The position numbers and the translations under genes were made by a program. 64,000 nucleotides of DNA from Brevibacillus migulae. Lineage in GTDB: Bacteria; Bacillota; Bacilli; Brevibacillales; Brevibacillaceae. The DNA lies in the NCBI RefSeq assembly GCF_004521915.1, contig NZ_SDKD01000002.1, forward strand, positions 342,650 to 406,649, given 5' to 3'. Of this stretch, positions 44,985 through 54,423 are shown piece after piece. Below the pieces are notes generated by a model. That model was given only the letters and a program-made list of their open reading frames with translations, was not told the origin of the DNA and searched no databases. Position 1 is the stretch's first letter, and every line of letters starts with the position of its first letter.

Positions 44985-46328
44985 GTGGTGTATGGAGCTG
45001 TCTCACGCGTCCTTTTCCCGGTAGCGGTATTGGCACTTGCCGGAGCGGGAATGTGGGGGTACCAGGAGAATACTGAAAAAAACTCGATTCTGATCAAGGC
45101 GGAAAATCAATATCAGCGAGCGTTTCATGATTTGAATTACCACATTGATAAATTGCATGATGAGCTGGGCAAGTCACTCGTTATCAACAGCCGCAAGCAA
45201 ATTACGCCTTGCTTGACGAATGTTTGGAGACTGGCGTATGCCGCTCAGTCCGATGTGGGCCAACTGCCGCTCACTCTAATGCCGTTTAACAATACCGAAG
45301 AATTTTTAGCAAAAGTAGCTGATTTCTCTTATGCGGTTGCCGTTCGAGACTTGAATGCAGAGCCCCTTTCGCAGCAAGAGTACAAGACGCTGCAAAGCTT
45401 GTACAAAAATTCGACGGAAATCATGAAGCAGCTGGATCATGTGCAAACAGACGTGCTGGACAAAAAGCTGCGCTGGATGGACGTAGAGACGGCCCTCGCG
45501 TCTGATGACAAAAAGTCGGACAACACGATCATCGATGGCTTCCGCACGGTTGAAAAACGGGTGCAGGAGTTTCCCGAGGTCGATTGGGGCGTCACTGTAC
45601 AGAGCCTTGATCACAAGAAACAACAACGGATCAAGGGCATCAGCGGAAGATCAGTGAGCAAGGAAGAGGCCGTGGCTACGGCGCTGCAGTTCGTCGGGCT
45701 TAACCGGAATGCTGTGAAAGCAGATGTCGAGGAAAATGGTCGATCGAACGAATACCAAGCCTACAGCATACGCTTGACAGGAGGGCCATTGGTCAGTCCG
45801 GTTAACCTGGAAGTGACCAAACGTGGCGGAAAAGTGAGCTGGCTGTTAAATGAACGCGATATCAAGGAAGAGAATCTGACGCTGGATGAGGCCGCAGTGA
45901 GCGGGGCAAAATTCCTTCAGGCGCATGGCTACGCCGATATGGTGGCCGCTGAAAGCGATACGTACGACGGACTGGGAGTATTTGTGTTTGTTCCCGAGAA
46001 AAATGGGGTCCGCATTTATCCCGATGCGATTACGCTGAAAGTCGCGCTGGATACAGGGGATGTTACCGGCTTCCATGCCGTGGAGTACCTGTTCAACCAT
46101 AAACCGCGCAGAATGGAAAAGCCGAAAATCAGTCAGCAGCAGGCGCGTACGATGGTCAATCCGAATGTACGGGTGAGCAATTCCCGCCTCGCGATCATCG
46201 AAGGGAAAAAGGACGGCAAGGAGGTTCTTTGCTACGAATTTACCGGACACCTGCAGGATGAGGTATATCGCGTCTATATCAATGCCAAAACAGGGGACGA
46301 AGAGGAAATCGTGAAATTGAGTTCGTGA
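44985..46328 (+). CDS. ypeB: germination protein YpeB
   Basis: 447 residues: N-terminal membrane anchor (about 5-25), a long helical region, and C-terminal repeated PepSY-type domains (SKEEAVATALQFVG, TLDEAAVSGAKFL, SQQQARTMVNPNV). YpeB and SleB need each other for accumulation in the spore. GTG start at 44985 behind AGGGAGG. Completes the sleB operon. Confidence 0.94.
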   Translation: MVYGAVSRVLFPVAVLALAGAGMWGYQENTEKNSILIKAENQYQRAFHDLNYHIDKLHDELGKSLVINSRKQITPCLTNVWRLAYAAQSDVGQLPLTLMPFNNTEEFLAKVADFSYAVAVRDLNAEPLSQQEYKTLQSLYKNSTEIMKQLDHVQTDVLDKKLRWMDVETALASDDKKSDNTIIDGFRTVEKRVQEFPEVDWGVTVQSLDHKKQQRIKGISGRSVSKEEAVATALQFVGLNRNAVKADVEENGRSNEYQAYSIRLTGGPLVSPVNLEVTKRGGKVSWLLNERDIKEENLTLDEAAVSGAKFLQAHGYADMVAAESDTYDGLGVFVFVPEKNGVRIYPDAITLKVALDTGDVTGFHAVEYLFNHKPRRMEKPKISQQQARTMVNPNVRVSNSRLAIIEGKKDGKEVLCYEFTGHLQDEVYRVYINAKTGDEEEIVKLSS

Positions 46329-46378
46329 GACAAGCGAGTTTGATCGGAGAGGGAAAGCCCTGGCGAAGCTTTCCCTAT

Positions 46379-46408
46379 TTGCCGTACTTCTCCATCAGCG
46401 TGTATAAT
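46379..46408 (+). promoter_or_regulatory. sigma-A promoter of ypfA
   Basis: TTGCCG (46379-46384), 18-base spacer, perfect TATAAT (46403-46408). Confidence 0.65.
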
Positions 46409-46440
46409 ATGGGCTAGCAGTGTATGGAGGAGGAGCTCTT

Positions 46441-47127
46441 GTGAGTGTGCTACCACGAATTGGCCAATTGTTACGCATTAAAAAAGTCAGCATGGATGAA
46501 AATATAAGCAAACCAACCTACAAATCACGCGTGGCAGATATTCAGGGCGAACAGGTAGCCATCGAAATGCCGATTCAGGAAGAAACCGGCAAGATGTCGC
46601 AGTTTCCCATTGGCACCCACATCGAGGTTTCCTATTTTGCAGAGGATGGCTCTACCTATCAGTTTCAGACGGAAGTCGAAGGAGAGCAAAAAGAAAACGT
46701 CCGCTTGCTTCTGATGAGGCTTCCGGAGAAAGAAGCTTTGACACGGATGCAGCGCCGCAATTATTTGCGGGTGGAAACTCATGTCGAGATCGCTGTGAAA
46801 ACGATGGATAATGTCCGCAACTACCATTTTCTTGCTCGGACAACCGACCTCAGTGGCGGGGGGATGGCTTTTACCTGTCCGGATCATTATCGGTTAAAGG
46901 TAGGGGATAAGCTGGAAGTATGGATGGCGCTCCCTCATAAGGCCGGGGTGATTTCCCATTCGTATGCGGAAGCGGAAGTGACACGCTGCAAGCTGCCTGA
47001 GGAAAAAGGAGAGCATCAATGGGTCTCCCTGAAATTCGTAACAATATCGCAGGCGGACCAGGCAAAAGTGATCAGAGCCTGTTATGAACGCCAGCTGGAG
47101 CTTCGCAAAAAAGGCATGGGTGAATAA
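46441..47127 (+). CDS. ypfA: PilZ-domain c-di-GMP receptor YpfA (MotI)
   Basis: 228 residues: an N-terminal YcgR-like domain (about 1-98) and a PilZ domain with RMQRRNYLR and DLSGGGM, the c-di-GMP-binding RxxxR and DxSxxG motifs. In B. subtilis it binds MotA and stops the flagellar motor when c-di-GMP is high. GTG start at 46441 five bases after GGAGGAGGAG. It shares this window with the GGDEF-EAL protein at 8.6 kb. Confidence 0.9.
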   Translation: MSVLPRIGQLLRIKKVSMDENISKPTYKSRVADIQGEQVAIEMPIQEETGKMSQFPIGTHIEVSYFAEDGSTYQFQTEVEGEQKENVRLLLMRLPEKEALTRMQRRNYLRVETHVEIAVKTMDNVRNYHFLARTTDLSGGGMAFTCPDHYRLKVGDKLEVWMALPHKAGVISHSYAEAEVTRCKLPEEKGEHQWVSLKFVTISQADQAKVIRACYERQLELRKKGMGE

Positions 47128-47155
47128 ACAAAGCGGTTAATAGGGGTGCTGTCGT

Positions 47156-47344
47156 ATGAACAGAACCAACGACTACAACGAACGCTTCAAACGTTTTTCA
47201 CGAAGGATTGAGAGGGGCATTATCTTGCTGCTTTCCCTCAGTGCTGCATTGCTTTTGGCAGGTGAGCTTGTCAAAGACATCGCTCCCGTGCGGAATGTTT
47301 TGGTGGAAACGGAACGGCTGGAGGGCATTTCCCCGCAGCCATGA
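47156..47344 (+). CDS. small membrane protein at the ypfB position
   Basis: 62 residues: a basic N-terminus, one hydrophobic helix (about 21-37) and a short tail. It occupies the place of B. subtilis ypfB between ypfA and cmk, but sequence similarity is weak, so homology is only positional. AGGGGTG precedes the ATG. Function unknown. Confidence 0.65.
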   Translation: MNRTNDYNERFKRFSRRIERGIILLLSLSAALLLAGELVKDIAPVRNVLVETERLEGISPQP

Positions 47345-47347
47345 GGT

Positions 47348-47376
47348 TTGCTCACTCGCCGGAAATATGGTATGAT
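47348..47376 (+). promoter_or_regulatory. sigma-A promoter of cmk-plsC
   Basis: TTGCTC (47348-47353), 17-base spacer, TATGAT (47371-47376). Confidence 0.6.
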
Positions 47377-47408
47377 ATACCAAGCAATGGGCCTAAAGGT
47401 CAGCAACA

Positions 47409-47449
47409 GCTTCGTCGAGAAGGCTTCGATCGAAGCTTTCTTTCTTTTT
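47409..47449 (+). terminator. terminator-like hairpin in the cmk leader
   Basis: AGCTTCG (47409-47415) can pair with CGAAGCT (47431-47437), followed by TTCTTTCTTTTT. It contains a 14-bp perfect palindrome at 47423-47436. Lying downstream of the cmk promoter, it may end ypfB transcripts or attenuate cmk. Confidence 0.5.
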
Positions 47450-47501
47450 GGGTGTGATCGTTGTGAAAATTCGACAAATTTGGCAGCAGGTGGGTACAAG
47501 G

Positions 47502-48173
47502 ATGAATATTGCAATTGACGGACCAGCAGGAGCAGGAAAAAGTACAGTAGCCAAGATCGTTGCTGCTCGACTTCAATACGTTTATATCGACACCGGAGCC
47601 ATGTACCGGGCTTTGGCATGGGCAGTGCAGCGTGAAGGAATCGAAGTAACGGATGAACAAGCGGTTTCCCGATTATTGGAAAAAAACCGTATCCGTTTGG
47701 CTCGCAATCAACAGGAACAACTTGTGTTTTGGAACGAGATTGACATAACCTCCGAAATTCGCACGCCGGAAGTCAGCCAGTATGCTTCGATCGTCGCCAG
47801 CCATGGTGAAGTGCGCATGCAGATGCTCGCTTTGCAGCGGGAACTGGCAAAAGAAGGAAACGTCGTGATGGATGGACGCGATATCGGTACACACGTATTG
47901 CCGAATGCCGAAGTGAAAATTTTTCTGACGGCTTCAATCAGGGAGCGTGCGGAAAGGCGCTTAGCTGAGCTGCAGGCAAAAGGGCATGAAACTTCACTGG
48001 AGGAGCTGGAAGCCGAAATTGCCGAGCGGGATAAACGAGACAGCGAACGTGAAGTAGCGCCGCTCAAGCAGGCTGAGGATGCCGTGCTTGTAGACACATC
48101 AGGAAAAACGATAGATGAGGTTGTCGAGCAAATCTTGGAAATCTGCAAGCGAATGGGTGAAAAAGCAAAGTGA
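47502..48173 (+). CDS. cmk: cytidylate kinase
   Basis: 223 residues. P-loop IDGPAGAGKST at the N-terminus, YIDTGAMYRA, and GRDIGTHVLP are the CMP-kinase signatures. Phosphorylates CMP and dCMP. The start is ATG 47502 (MNIAIDGP), matching the family N-terminus; codons farther upstream overlap the leader hairpin. The stop overlaps the plsC start (GTGA). Confidence 0.96.
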   Translation: MNIAIDGPAGAGKSTVAKIVAARLQYVYIDTGAMYRALAWAVQREGIEVTDEQAVSRLLEKNRIRLARNQQEQLVFWNEIDITSEIRTPEVSQYASIVASHGEVRMQMLALQRELAKEGNVVMDGRDIGTHVLPNAEVKIFLTASIRERAERRLAELQAKGHETSLEELEAEIAERDKRDSEREVAPLKQAEDAVLVDTSGKTIDEVVEQILEICKRMGEKAK

Positions 48174-48763
48174 AGCTGTATCGATTTTTTCGCGGTTGTT
48201 TTCGATTGTTATTTTCAACGATCTATCGCTGGCGTGTGATCGGAGCGGAGAATATCCCGACGGAAGGGGCAGTGATTCTTTGTTCCAATCATATCAGCTT
48301 GCTCGATCCGCCGCTGGTTGGCAGCGGGATCGAACGTCAAGTCCACTTTATGGCCAAGGAAGAGCTGTTCCGAATCCCGGTTATTGGTTACTTGATCACC
48401 CAATTCGGGGCATTTCCGGTAAAGCGTGGTGCAGGTGATCGAAGCGCGATCCGCAATACGTTAAAGCTGCTGGAGGAAGGCAAGATCTTCGGCATTTTTC
48501 CGGAAGGCACAAGAAGTACGACCGGCGAAGTAGGTGAGGGGTTATCAGGGGCTTCCATGTTTGCTCTTAAATCGGATGCGAGCGTGATTCCCGTAGGTAT
48601 TGTGGGTCCTTACAAACCATTTCGGCCAATCACGATTATTTATGGGAAACCGATAGATCTGTCTGCGCAGCGAGCAGTAAAAGCGGATTCGGAACTCATG
48701 AAAGAAACAACAGAACTCATCATGCAAAGCATTAAAGAACTCATTCGTCCATATAAATTATAG
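48170..48763 (+). CDS. plsC: 1-acyl-sn-glycerol-3-phosphate acyltransferase
   Basis: 197-residue membrane-associated acyltransferase. HX4D motif NHISLLD and the FPEGTRS motif are intact. Converts lysophosphatidate to phosphatidate, downstream of PlsY and GpsA, whose genes lie 6-7 kb away. GTG start overlapping the cmk stop. Confidence 0.93.
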   Translation: MKLYRFFRGCFRLLFSTIYRWRVIGAENIPTEGAVILCSNHISLLDPPLVGSGIERQVHFMAKEELFRIPVIGYLITQFGAFPVKRGAGDRSAIRNTLKLLEEGKIFGIFPEGTRSTTGEVGEGLSGASMFALKSDASVIPVGIVGPYKPFRPITIIYGKPIDLSAQRAVKADSELMKETTELIMQSIKELIRPYKL

Positions 48764-48946
48764 ATAGACATAAAAAACGCAGTGCAAAGTATGGAAAACC
48801 AGATGTGGAAGAATACTAATTTTACCTGTAACACTGACGTCATCAGCTAATCACTTGCTCACCGGCAGTGGTTGCAATATATACTTTTATCGCCGCTTCA
48901 TATCCCGTAGCGCAGGAGTTGGGTGGTATTCAAGGAGGTTTTGTTC

Positions 48947-50125
48947 ATGATGGAAGAAACGAGCAACGCAACGAGCCTTACAGATGTGAAAACTCTCTCT
49001 GTTGGGGATGTTGTCAAAGCAAAAGTGACCAAAGTGGAAGAAAAGCAGGCTTTGGTAGATGTGGGCTACAAATATGACGGCCTAATCCCCATCAGTGAGC
49101 TGTCAGGCCTTCATGTTGAAAAAGTGTCTGATGTCGTTTCAGTAGGAGACGAATTCGAAGTAAAAGTGACGAAAATAAATGATGACAAAGAAGAGCTGGT
49201 CGTCTCCAAAAAAGCTTTGGTTGTGGAAAAAGCATGGGATGAGCTTTCGCAAAAAATGGAGTCGGGAGAGATCATTGAGGCTCCTGTGAAAGAGGTCGTC
49301 AAAGGCGGCCTCGTGGTAGACGTGGGACTGCGCGGTTTTGTGCCGGCATCCATGGTCGAGCGTCATTTTGTTGAGGATTTCTCCTCTTATGTAGGCAATA
49401 CCCTGACGCTGAAAGTAGTAGAAATGGACAAAGAGAAAAACAAAGTGATCCTCTCCCACAAAGCGGTGTTGGAGCAAGAGGCACAACAACAAAAGCAAGG
49501 CGTCCTCGAGAATCTCCAGCCTGGCCAAGTGTTGGATGGTACCGTGCAGCGCCTGACAGACTTTGGCGTGTTCGTCGATATCGGCGGTGTGGATGGATTG
49601 GTTCATGTGTCCGAGTTGGCATGGACACGTGTCGATAAACCGTCGGATGTAGTGAAAGAAGGCGACAAGGTCAAGGTGAAAATCTTGAAAGTCGACAAGG
49701 ATAACGAGCGCATCAGCTTGAGCATGAAGGAAACCCAGCCAGGTCCATGGGATGTCGCTGGCCAGCAATTCAAAAAGGGCGACGTGGTCACAGGAACTGT
49801 GAAGCGTTTGGTTTCCTTTGGGGCTTTCGTTGAATTGGCTCCTGGCATCGAAGGCTTGGTCCATATCTCGCAAATGGCCAACCGCCATGTGAATGCTCCT
49901 TCTGAAGTCGTCAAAGAAGGGCAAGAGGTGCAAGTGAAGATTCTCGACGTGATCCCTTCCGAGCAGCGCATCAGCCTGAGCATTCGTGCGCTTGAGGAAG
50001 ATCGCACCGTCGAAGTGGAGCGTGCAAATCGCCGCGAACAGCAAAGCTTCCAGCAAGAAAACAATCAACCCTTGGGAGTAACGTTGGGAGATTTGTTTGG
50101 AGACCTGAAAGACAAGTTCAAATAA
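48947..50125 (+). CDS. ypfD: S1-domain RNA-binding protein YpfD (30S S1 homologue)
   Basis: 392 residues made of four S1 repeats (about 17-85, 103-170, 188-257, 274-343) and a Gln/Arg-rich tail. Repeats 3 and 4 carry the best RNA-binding surface (TDFGVFVDIGGVDGLVHVSEL; VSFGAFVELAPGIEGLVHISQM). Shorter than the six-repeat E. coli S1, as in Bacillales. The start is ATG 48947 after AAGGAGG. The 183-base gap before it shows no clear promoter. Confidence 0.93.
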   Translation: MMEETSNATSLTDVKTLSVGDVVKAKVTKVEEKQALVDVGYKYDGLIPISELSGLHVEKVSDVVSVGDEFEVKVTKINDDKEELVVSKKALVVEKAWDELSQKMESGEIIEAPVKEVVKGGLVVDVGLRGFVPASMVERHFVEDFSSYVGNTLTLKVVEMDKEKNKVILSHKAVLEQEAQQQKQGVLENLQPGQVLDGTVQRLTDFGVFVDIGGVDGLVHVSELAWTRVDKPSDVVKEGDKVKVKILKVDKDNERISLSMKETQPGPWDVAGQQFKKGDVVTGTVKRLVSFGAFVELAPGIEGLVHISQMANRHVNAPSEVVKEGQEVQVKILDVIPSEQRISLSIRALEEDRTVEVERANRREQQSFQQENNQPLGVTLGDLFGDLKDKFK

Positions 50126-50139
50126 GAATGGCGAAATGA

Positions 50140-50169
50140 GGGGATGCGCACATGGGCGTATCCCCTTTT
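50140..50169 (+). terminator. ypfD terminator
   Basis: GGGGATGCGC (50140-50149) pairs with GCGTATCCCC (50155-50164), then five T. Confidence 0.85.
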
Positions 50170-50193
50170 TGCGTAAAAAGGGTGGGTGATACG

Positions 50194-51234
50194 ATGAGCA
50201 GATCATCAAGGAAATGGGAGCATGTCCAACACGCGCTAGCGACAAAAAGAGAGAAATCGAGTCATTTTGATGAGATGATTTTCTTGCCAAATAGTTTACC
50301 GAATATATATTATGGTAACTCCTCGCTTGCTACCCGGTTAGCGTGTTGGGAGCTTTCGTCACCGATTATGATCAACGCAATGACAGGCGGCTCTGTTGAA
50401 ACACAGGAGATTAACCAGAAGCTGGCGATCGTCGCAAAAGAAAAGGGACTGGCGATGGCGGTTGGCTCGCAAATGGCAGCGATGAGGGACAAGGAGGTGG
50501 AAGCAACCTATTCCATCGTGCGCAGGGAGAATCCAGCAGGAATTATCTTTGCGAATTTAGGCGCGGAGGCCAGTGTCGAGCAGGCAAAAAGGGCAGTTGC
50601 TATGATCGAAGCCAATGGGCTGCAAATCCATCTCAATGTCATGCAAGAATTGATCATGCCGGAGGGGGATCGTGATTTTACCGGATACCTGCAGAATGTG
50701 GAGCGGATGGTCAAGGAAGCGGGGGTTCCGATCATCGTCAAAGAGGTCGGGTTTGGGATGTCACGGGAAACCTACCAGCGTCTCGTCGACGTCGGTGTAC
50801 GCATCATCGACGTTGGGGGGCATGGCGGCACCAATTTTGCGGAAATCGAAAATAAGCGGCGAGATGACCCGCTGCACATGTTTGAAACGTGGGGATTGTC
50901 CACAGTGCAGAGCCTTTTGGAAGCCGGTGCCTGGAAACGGCCGGATGTAGACTTTGTTGCCAGCGGGGGTATTCGGCACGGTCTTGATGTATGCAAGGCC
51001 ATCGCATTGGGAGCTTCTGCAGCCGGCATGGCAGGTACCTTTCTCGAGCTGGTCCAGACGAAAGCGATGGAGCAATGTCTGGAGGCGGTCGACCATCTTC
51101 ACCATCAGATCCGCATGACGCTTACCGCACTAGGCTGTGAGCAATTATCGCAACTCAGGGCACGACCGTACACACTGAGCAGTGAATTATGGTCATGGGC
51201 CGTCCAACGCGGGATCAGACAGGGCGCGTTATGA
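50194..51234 (+). CDS. fni: type 2 isopentenyl-diphosphate delta-isomerase
   Basis: 346-residue FMN enzyme with a TIM-barrel fold. NAMTGGS, VGSQMAA, HLNVMQE, KEVGFGMS and DVGGHGGTNF are the type 2 signatures. Interconverts isopentenyl and dimethylallyl diphosphate for isoprenoid synthesis. The start is ATG 50194 with AAGGGTGGGTGAT upstream; earlier codons lie in the terminator. Confidence 0.96.
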   Translation: MSRSSRKWEHVQHALATKREKSSHFDEMIFLPNSLPNIYYGNSSLATRLACWELSSPIMINAMTGGSVETQEINQKLAIVAKEKGLAMAVGSQMAAMRDKEVEATYSIVRRENPAGIIFANLGAEASVEQAKRAVAMIEANGLQIHLNVMQELIMPEGDRDFTGYLQNVERMVKEAGVPIIVKEVGFGMSRETYQRLVDVGVRIIDVGGHGGTNFAEIENKRRDDPLHMFETWGLSTVQSLLEAGAWKRPDVDFVASGGIRHGLDVCKAIALGASAAGMAGTFLELVQTKAMEQCLEAVDHLHHQIRMTLTALGCEQLSQLRARPYTLSSELWSWAVQRGIRQGAL

Positions 51235-51289
51235 AACTCTCAGCTTTGGGCATACTTTTGGAGAGATTCTCGAGGCTGAGGAGAGGAAC

Positions 51290-51940
51290 ATGAACGACGG
51301 GGTCATTTCGCTCATTACGCAATGGTGTCTGCTCTGTTTGCTTTGGATGGGACTGTTTGATCGAGCGCTGCAACGGATACGAGTAAGCCGAGCCGTCGCT
51401 CTTGCCGGTTTGATGCTCAGCTTGGTCTGTGCCTATGCGAATTGGCAGCTTTACTTTTTGCCTGTGTCTATCAATGTAAGTGGGACGCTTTTGCCGATAA
51501 TGGCGGCTGCTTGGGTCTGGTCTGTGCTCCCTGCCGAGGGGAAGCATTATTGTGTGCTTTCCGTGCTGTTTTCGGTCTTTCTCCAGTTTGCTGCGCGAAA
51601 GCTCTTTTTCTGGGATCCTGTTTTACTGATCATGGATGAGCATATTTTATTGCCGCTCGTCTTGGTATGCACCACCTTTCTGCTGGTAAGAGAATGGCAG
51701 CAGCAGCTGGTGATTTTGCTTCTATCCCTGCCGCTCGCGGATGGATTGTATGTGATCAGCAATGAAGCGCAATGGGAGAACGGCATCGTCGGAGGGGAGT
51801 ATGCGCAGGATTTGCTCTGGAGTGTGCTTTCGCTCTGGATCCTGGTGGCTTTTGCGTGGAGCGTGATGACAAAAGGCTTCAGTCTCTTGCGGGTCCATCT
51901 CGTAGAGAAATGGAAGGCGAAGACCTATGTGAGAAGGTGA
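51290..51940 (+). CDS. yphA: YphA family membrane protein
   Basis: 216 residues with about six hydrophobic helices. Located exactly where B. subtilis has yphA, between fni and yphB/der. The function is unknown. The start is ATG 51290 behind GAGGAGAGG. The gene after it starts about 18 bases downstream. Confidence 0.75.
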   Translation: MNDGVISLITQWCLLCLLWMGLFDRALQRIRVSRAVALAGLMLSLVCAYANWQLYFLPVSINVSGTLLPIMAAAWVWSVLPAEGKHYCVLSVLFSVFLQFAARKLFFWDPVLLIMDEHILLPLVLVCTTFLLVREWQQQLVILLLSLPLADGLYVISNEAQWENGIVGGEYAQDLLWSVLSLWILVAFAWSVMTKGFSLLRVHLVEKWKAKTYVRR

Positions 51941-51958
51941 TGCATCCTGATTACGAAA

Positions 51959-52855
51959 TTGCTGGCGAATGAATTTGTCATTCCCTTGATCATCGGCTTC
52001 GGTTTTGGCATCCTGACCAGACTCTATCTGCTGCAGACGGATTATCGGCAATATCCGACTCATCCGCACGGGAAAATCATTCACGTATCGCTCGGTGTAA
52101 TCGCGTCGGCTCTTGGTGCTGTAGCGGTGCCTTCCCTGCTGAAAGAGGACTACACCGCGATTACGTTTTTATCGCTGGCCGCTCAGCAGTTCCGTGATGT
52201 TCGGAACATGGAGCGAAAGACACTGTCGGAAATTGATCAGCATGAGCTGGTGCCTCGGGGACAGACGTATATCGAAGGGATCGCGATGGTGTTCGAAGGG
52301 CGCAATTATCTGGTGATCCTGAGCGCTCTCGTGACCACGTTCGCCACCGTCCTGTTTGCGTGGTGGGGAGGTGTGCTGGTCGGGCTGCTATCCTTGGTAT
52401 TGGCCCGTTTTTTAAAATCCGGCAAGTCATTGTCGCATATCGTTGAGGTGGTGCCTGCCGAACTGCGAGTGGAAGGCAAGGATCTGTATGTAGGCGATAT
52501 TTACATCATGAACGTCGGCTTGCAGGATGGGCAGCAGACGATTCGAGAACGTGGCATGGGTTTTATCTTGCGTCCGAAAAACCTCAACGCGAATGTCACG
52601 ATCTCTCACCCGGGACAGCGCCAAGCGATTCTTCACGACGCTGCCACTATTCTAGGGGTTTATACCGATGAAGGGGAACCCTCATTGACTCCGATGGTGA
52701 AAAGGGATTTGAAGACGGGGAGACTGGGAGTCTTCCTTCTGCCGCTCGTGCGAGATGCGGAAAAAGCACGGGTCGTCATTGAAAATGTGCCGATATTGGA
52801 GAGTGCGATACGCATGCCAAAGGAAGCGCCGGTCAATGCAAAGGGAGGAAGCTAA
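51959..52855 (+). CDS. YIEGIA family protein
   Basis: 298-residue protein with N-terminal membrane helices (about 7-24, 40-58, 118-155) and a C-terminal soluble region. The name-giving YIEGIA motif lies near residue 103. The family is widespread in spore formers and its function is unproven. The start is unclear: TTG 51959 lies 18 bases from AGAAGGTGAT, while CTG 51947 or ATT 51950 in the same frame would be better placed. The next gene encodes its predicted partner. Confidence 0.82.
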   Translation: MLANEFVIPLIIGFGFGILTRLYLLQTDYRQYPTHPHGKIIHVSLGVIASALGAVAVPSLLKEDYTAITFLSLAAQQFRDVRNMERKTLSEIDQHELVPRGQTYIEGIAMVFEGRNYLVILSALVTTFATVLFAWWGGVLVGLLSLVLARFLKSGKSLSHIVEVVPAELRVEGKDLYVGDIYIMNVGLQDGQQTIRERGMGFILRPKNLNANVTISHPGQRQAILHDAATILGVYTDEGEPSLTPMVKRDLKTGRLGVFLLPLVRDAEKARVVIENVPILESAIRMPKEAPVNAKGGS

Positions 52856-52856
52856 A

Positions 52857-53039
52857 ATGAGCACCAAAATTGTCGCCGTCGTAACAACCCAGAAGGAAGC
52901 CGTTGCTGGAGGAGCCCCCATTTTCGTCGTACAGTCCCCCAAGGAATTGCAAGAGACTGCCTTTACGTTGGAAAAAATTTTAGATGCAATGGTACACGAA
53001 TTAAACGCGAATACGCTGATCGTTGTTCGCCATTCATAG
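52857..53039 (+). CDS. capping complex subunit for YIEGIA
   Basis: 60-residue protein (TKIVAVVTTQKEAVAGGAPIF...) of the small family always found after YIEGIA genes. The ATG at 52857 is one base after the YIEGIA stop, with AAGGGAGGAAG upstream, so the two are translationally coupled. Biochemical role unknown. Confidence 0.8.
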   Translation: MSTKIVAVVTTQKEAVAGGAPIFVVQSPKELQETAFTLEKILDAMVHELNANTLIVVRHS

Positions 53040-53052
53040 AGTATGGTATGAT
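53023..53052 (+). promoter_or_regulatory. sigma-A-type promoter of der
   Basis: TTGTTC (53023-53028), 18-base spacer, TATGAT (53047-53052), overlapping the end of the preceding gene. Confidence 0.55.
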
Positions 53053-53093
53053 TACTAACGAAAAATGCTAGACGAGAGAGAGTGTTGAAAACC

Positions 53094-54407
53094 ATGGGAT
53101 TACCTGTTGTCGCGATTGTTGGACGCCCGAATGTAGGAAAGTCCACGATCTTTAATCGGCTTGTCGGTGAACGTATTGCAATTGTAGAAGACATGCCGGG
53201 AGTTACACGTGACCGTTTGTATGGAAAAGGCGAGTGGTTAAACCACTACTTCCATGTAATTGATACCGGCGGAATTGAATTTGGCGAGACGGATGAGATC
53301 TTGACGCAGATGCGCGTCCAGGCAGAGCTCGCGATTGATGAAGCGGACGTGATCGTGATGATCGCGGATGGCCGTACCGGTGCGACCGATGCTGACCTGG
53401 AGCTGGCACGGATGCTTAATCGCACGGGAAAACCGATTGTGCTCGCCATCAATAAGCTGGACAATCCCGAGATGCGGATGGAAGTCTATGACTTCTACCA
53501 GCTTGGCTTAGGCGAACCATTCCCGATTTCCGGATCGCACGGTTTGGGATTGGGGGATATGCTGGATGCGGTGATATCGCATTTCCCGAAAAAGGAAGAA
53601 GAAGAGGAAGAGGATGATGTCATCCGCGTGTCCATTATCGGACGTCCGAATGTAGGGAAATCTTCTTTGACCAACGCGTTGCTGGGAGAAGAGCGTGTGA
53701 TCGTCAGCGATGTGGCCGGTACTACCCGCGATGCGATTGATACCCCTTTTACCCGCGAAGGACAAAAGTATGTCCTCGTTGATACGGCAGGGATGCGCAA
53801 GCGCGGCAAAGTGTATGAGTCCACGGAGAAGTACAGCGTCATGCGCGCGATGAAAGCCATCGAGGATTCGGATGTTGTGCTGGTAGTGCTGAATGGAGAA
53901 GAAGGCATTATCGAGCAGGACAAAAAAATTGCCGGTTATGCCCATGAAGCCGGGCGGGCCATCATTATCGTTGTGAACAAGTGGGATGCGGTGGAGAAGG
54001 ATGACAAGACGATGAACCGATTCATCGAAGAGATCCGCGATGGGTTCAAATATCTCTCCTATGCTCCGATCTTGTTCGTATCAGCCAAGACGAAGCAGCG
54101 CATCCACACCATTTTGCCAAAAGTGAACGAGGTAGCCGATGCCCACACGATGCGCGTCTCGACTTCTACCTTGAACGAATTGATCAACGAAGCGCAAATC
54201 ATGACGCCTCCGCCAACCGACAAGGGAAAACGTTTGCGGATCAGCTATGCAACACAAGCGGCAGTGAAGCCTCCTACGTTCATCTTGTTCGTGAATGATC
54301 CGGAGATTATGCATTTTTCCTATGAGCGATACATAGAGAATAAAATTCGGGAAGCTTTTGTTTTCGAGGGAACGCCCATCCGTATCCTGACACGACAAAA
54401 AACTTAG
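53094..54407 (+). CDS. der: ribosome biogenesis GTPase Der (EngA, YphC)
   Basis: 437 residues: two tandem GTPase domains, each with GRPNVGKS (near residues 8 and 183) and NKxD motifs (NKLD, NKWD), and a C-terminal KH-like domain. Essential for 50S subunit assembly. An acidic linker (EEEEEEDD) joins the G domains. The start is ATG 53094, matching the family. Confidence 0.97.
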   Translation: MGLPVVAIVGRPNVGKSTIFNRLVGERIAIVEDMPGVTRDRLYGKGEWLNHYFHVIDTGGIEFGETDEILTQMRVQAELAIDEADVIVMIADGRTGATDADLELARMLNRTGKPIVLAINKLDNPEMRMEVYDFYQLGLGEPFPISGSHGLGLGDMLDAVISHFPKKEEEEEEDDVIRVSIIGRPNVGKSSLTNALLGEERVIVSDVAGTTRDAIDTPFTREGQKYVLVDTAGMRKRGKVYESTEKYSVMRAMKAIEDSDVVLVVLNGEEGIIEQDKKIAGYAHEAGRAIIIVVNKWDAVEKDDKTMNRFIEEIRDGFKYLSYAPILFVSAKTKQRIHTILPKVNEVADAHTMRVSTSTLNELINEAQIMTPPPTDKGKRLRISYATQAAVKPPTFILFVNDPEIMHFSYERYIENKIREAFVFEGTPIRILTRQKT

Positions 54408-54423
54408 GGAGAGAAAAAGAGCG

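Noticed and set aside
46350..46378. GGGAAAG/CTTTCCC hairpin after ypeB as terminator
   Set aside because: The stem is clear but it is followed only by TATTT, too weak to call with confidence.
49139..50290. 383-codon open frame on the minus strand opposite ypfD
   Set aside because: It mirrors the S1-domain gene in another frame, has no family motif or good ribosome binding site, and spans the ypfD terminator.
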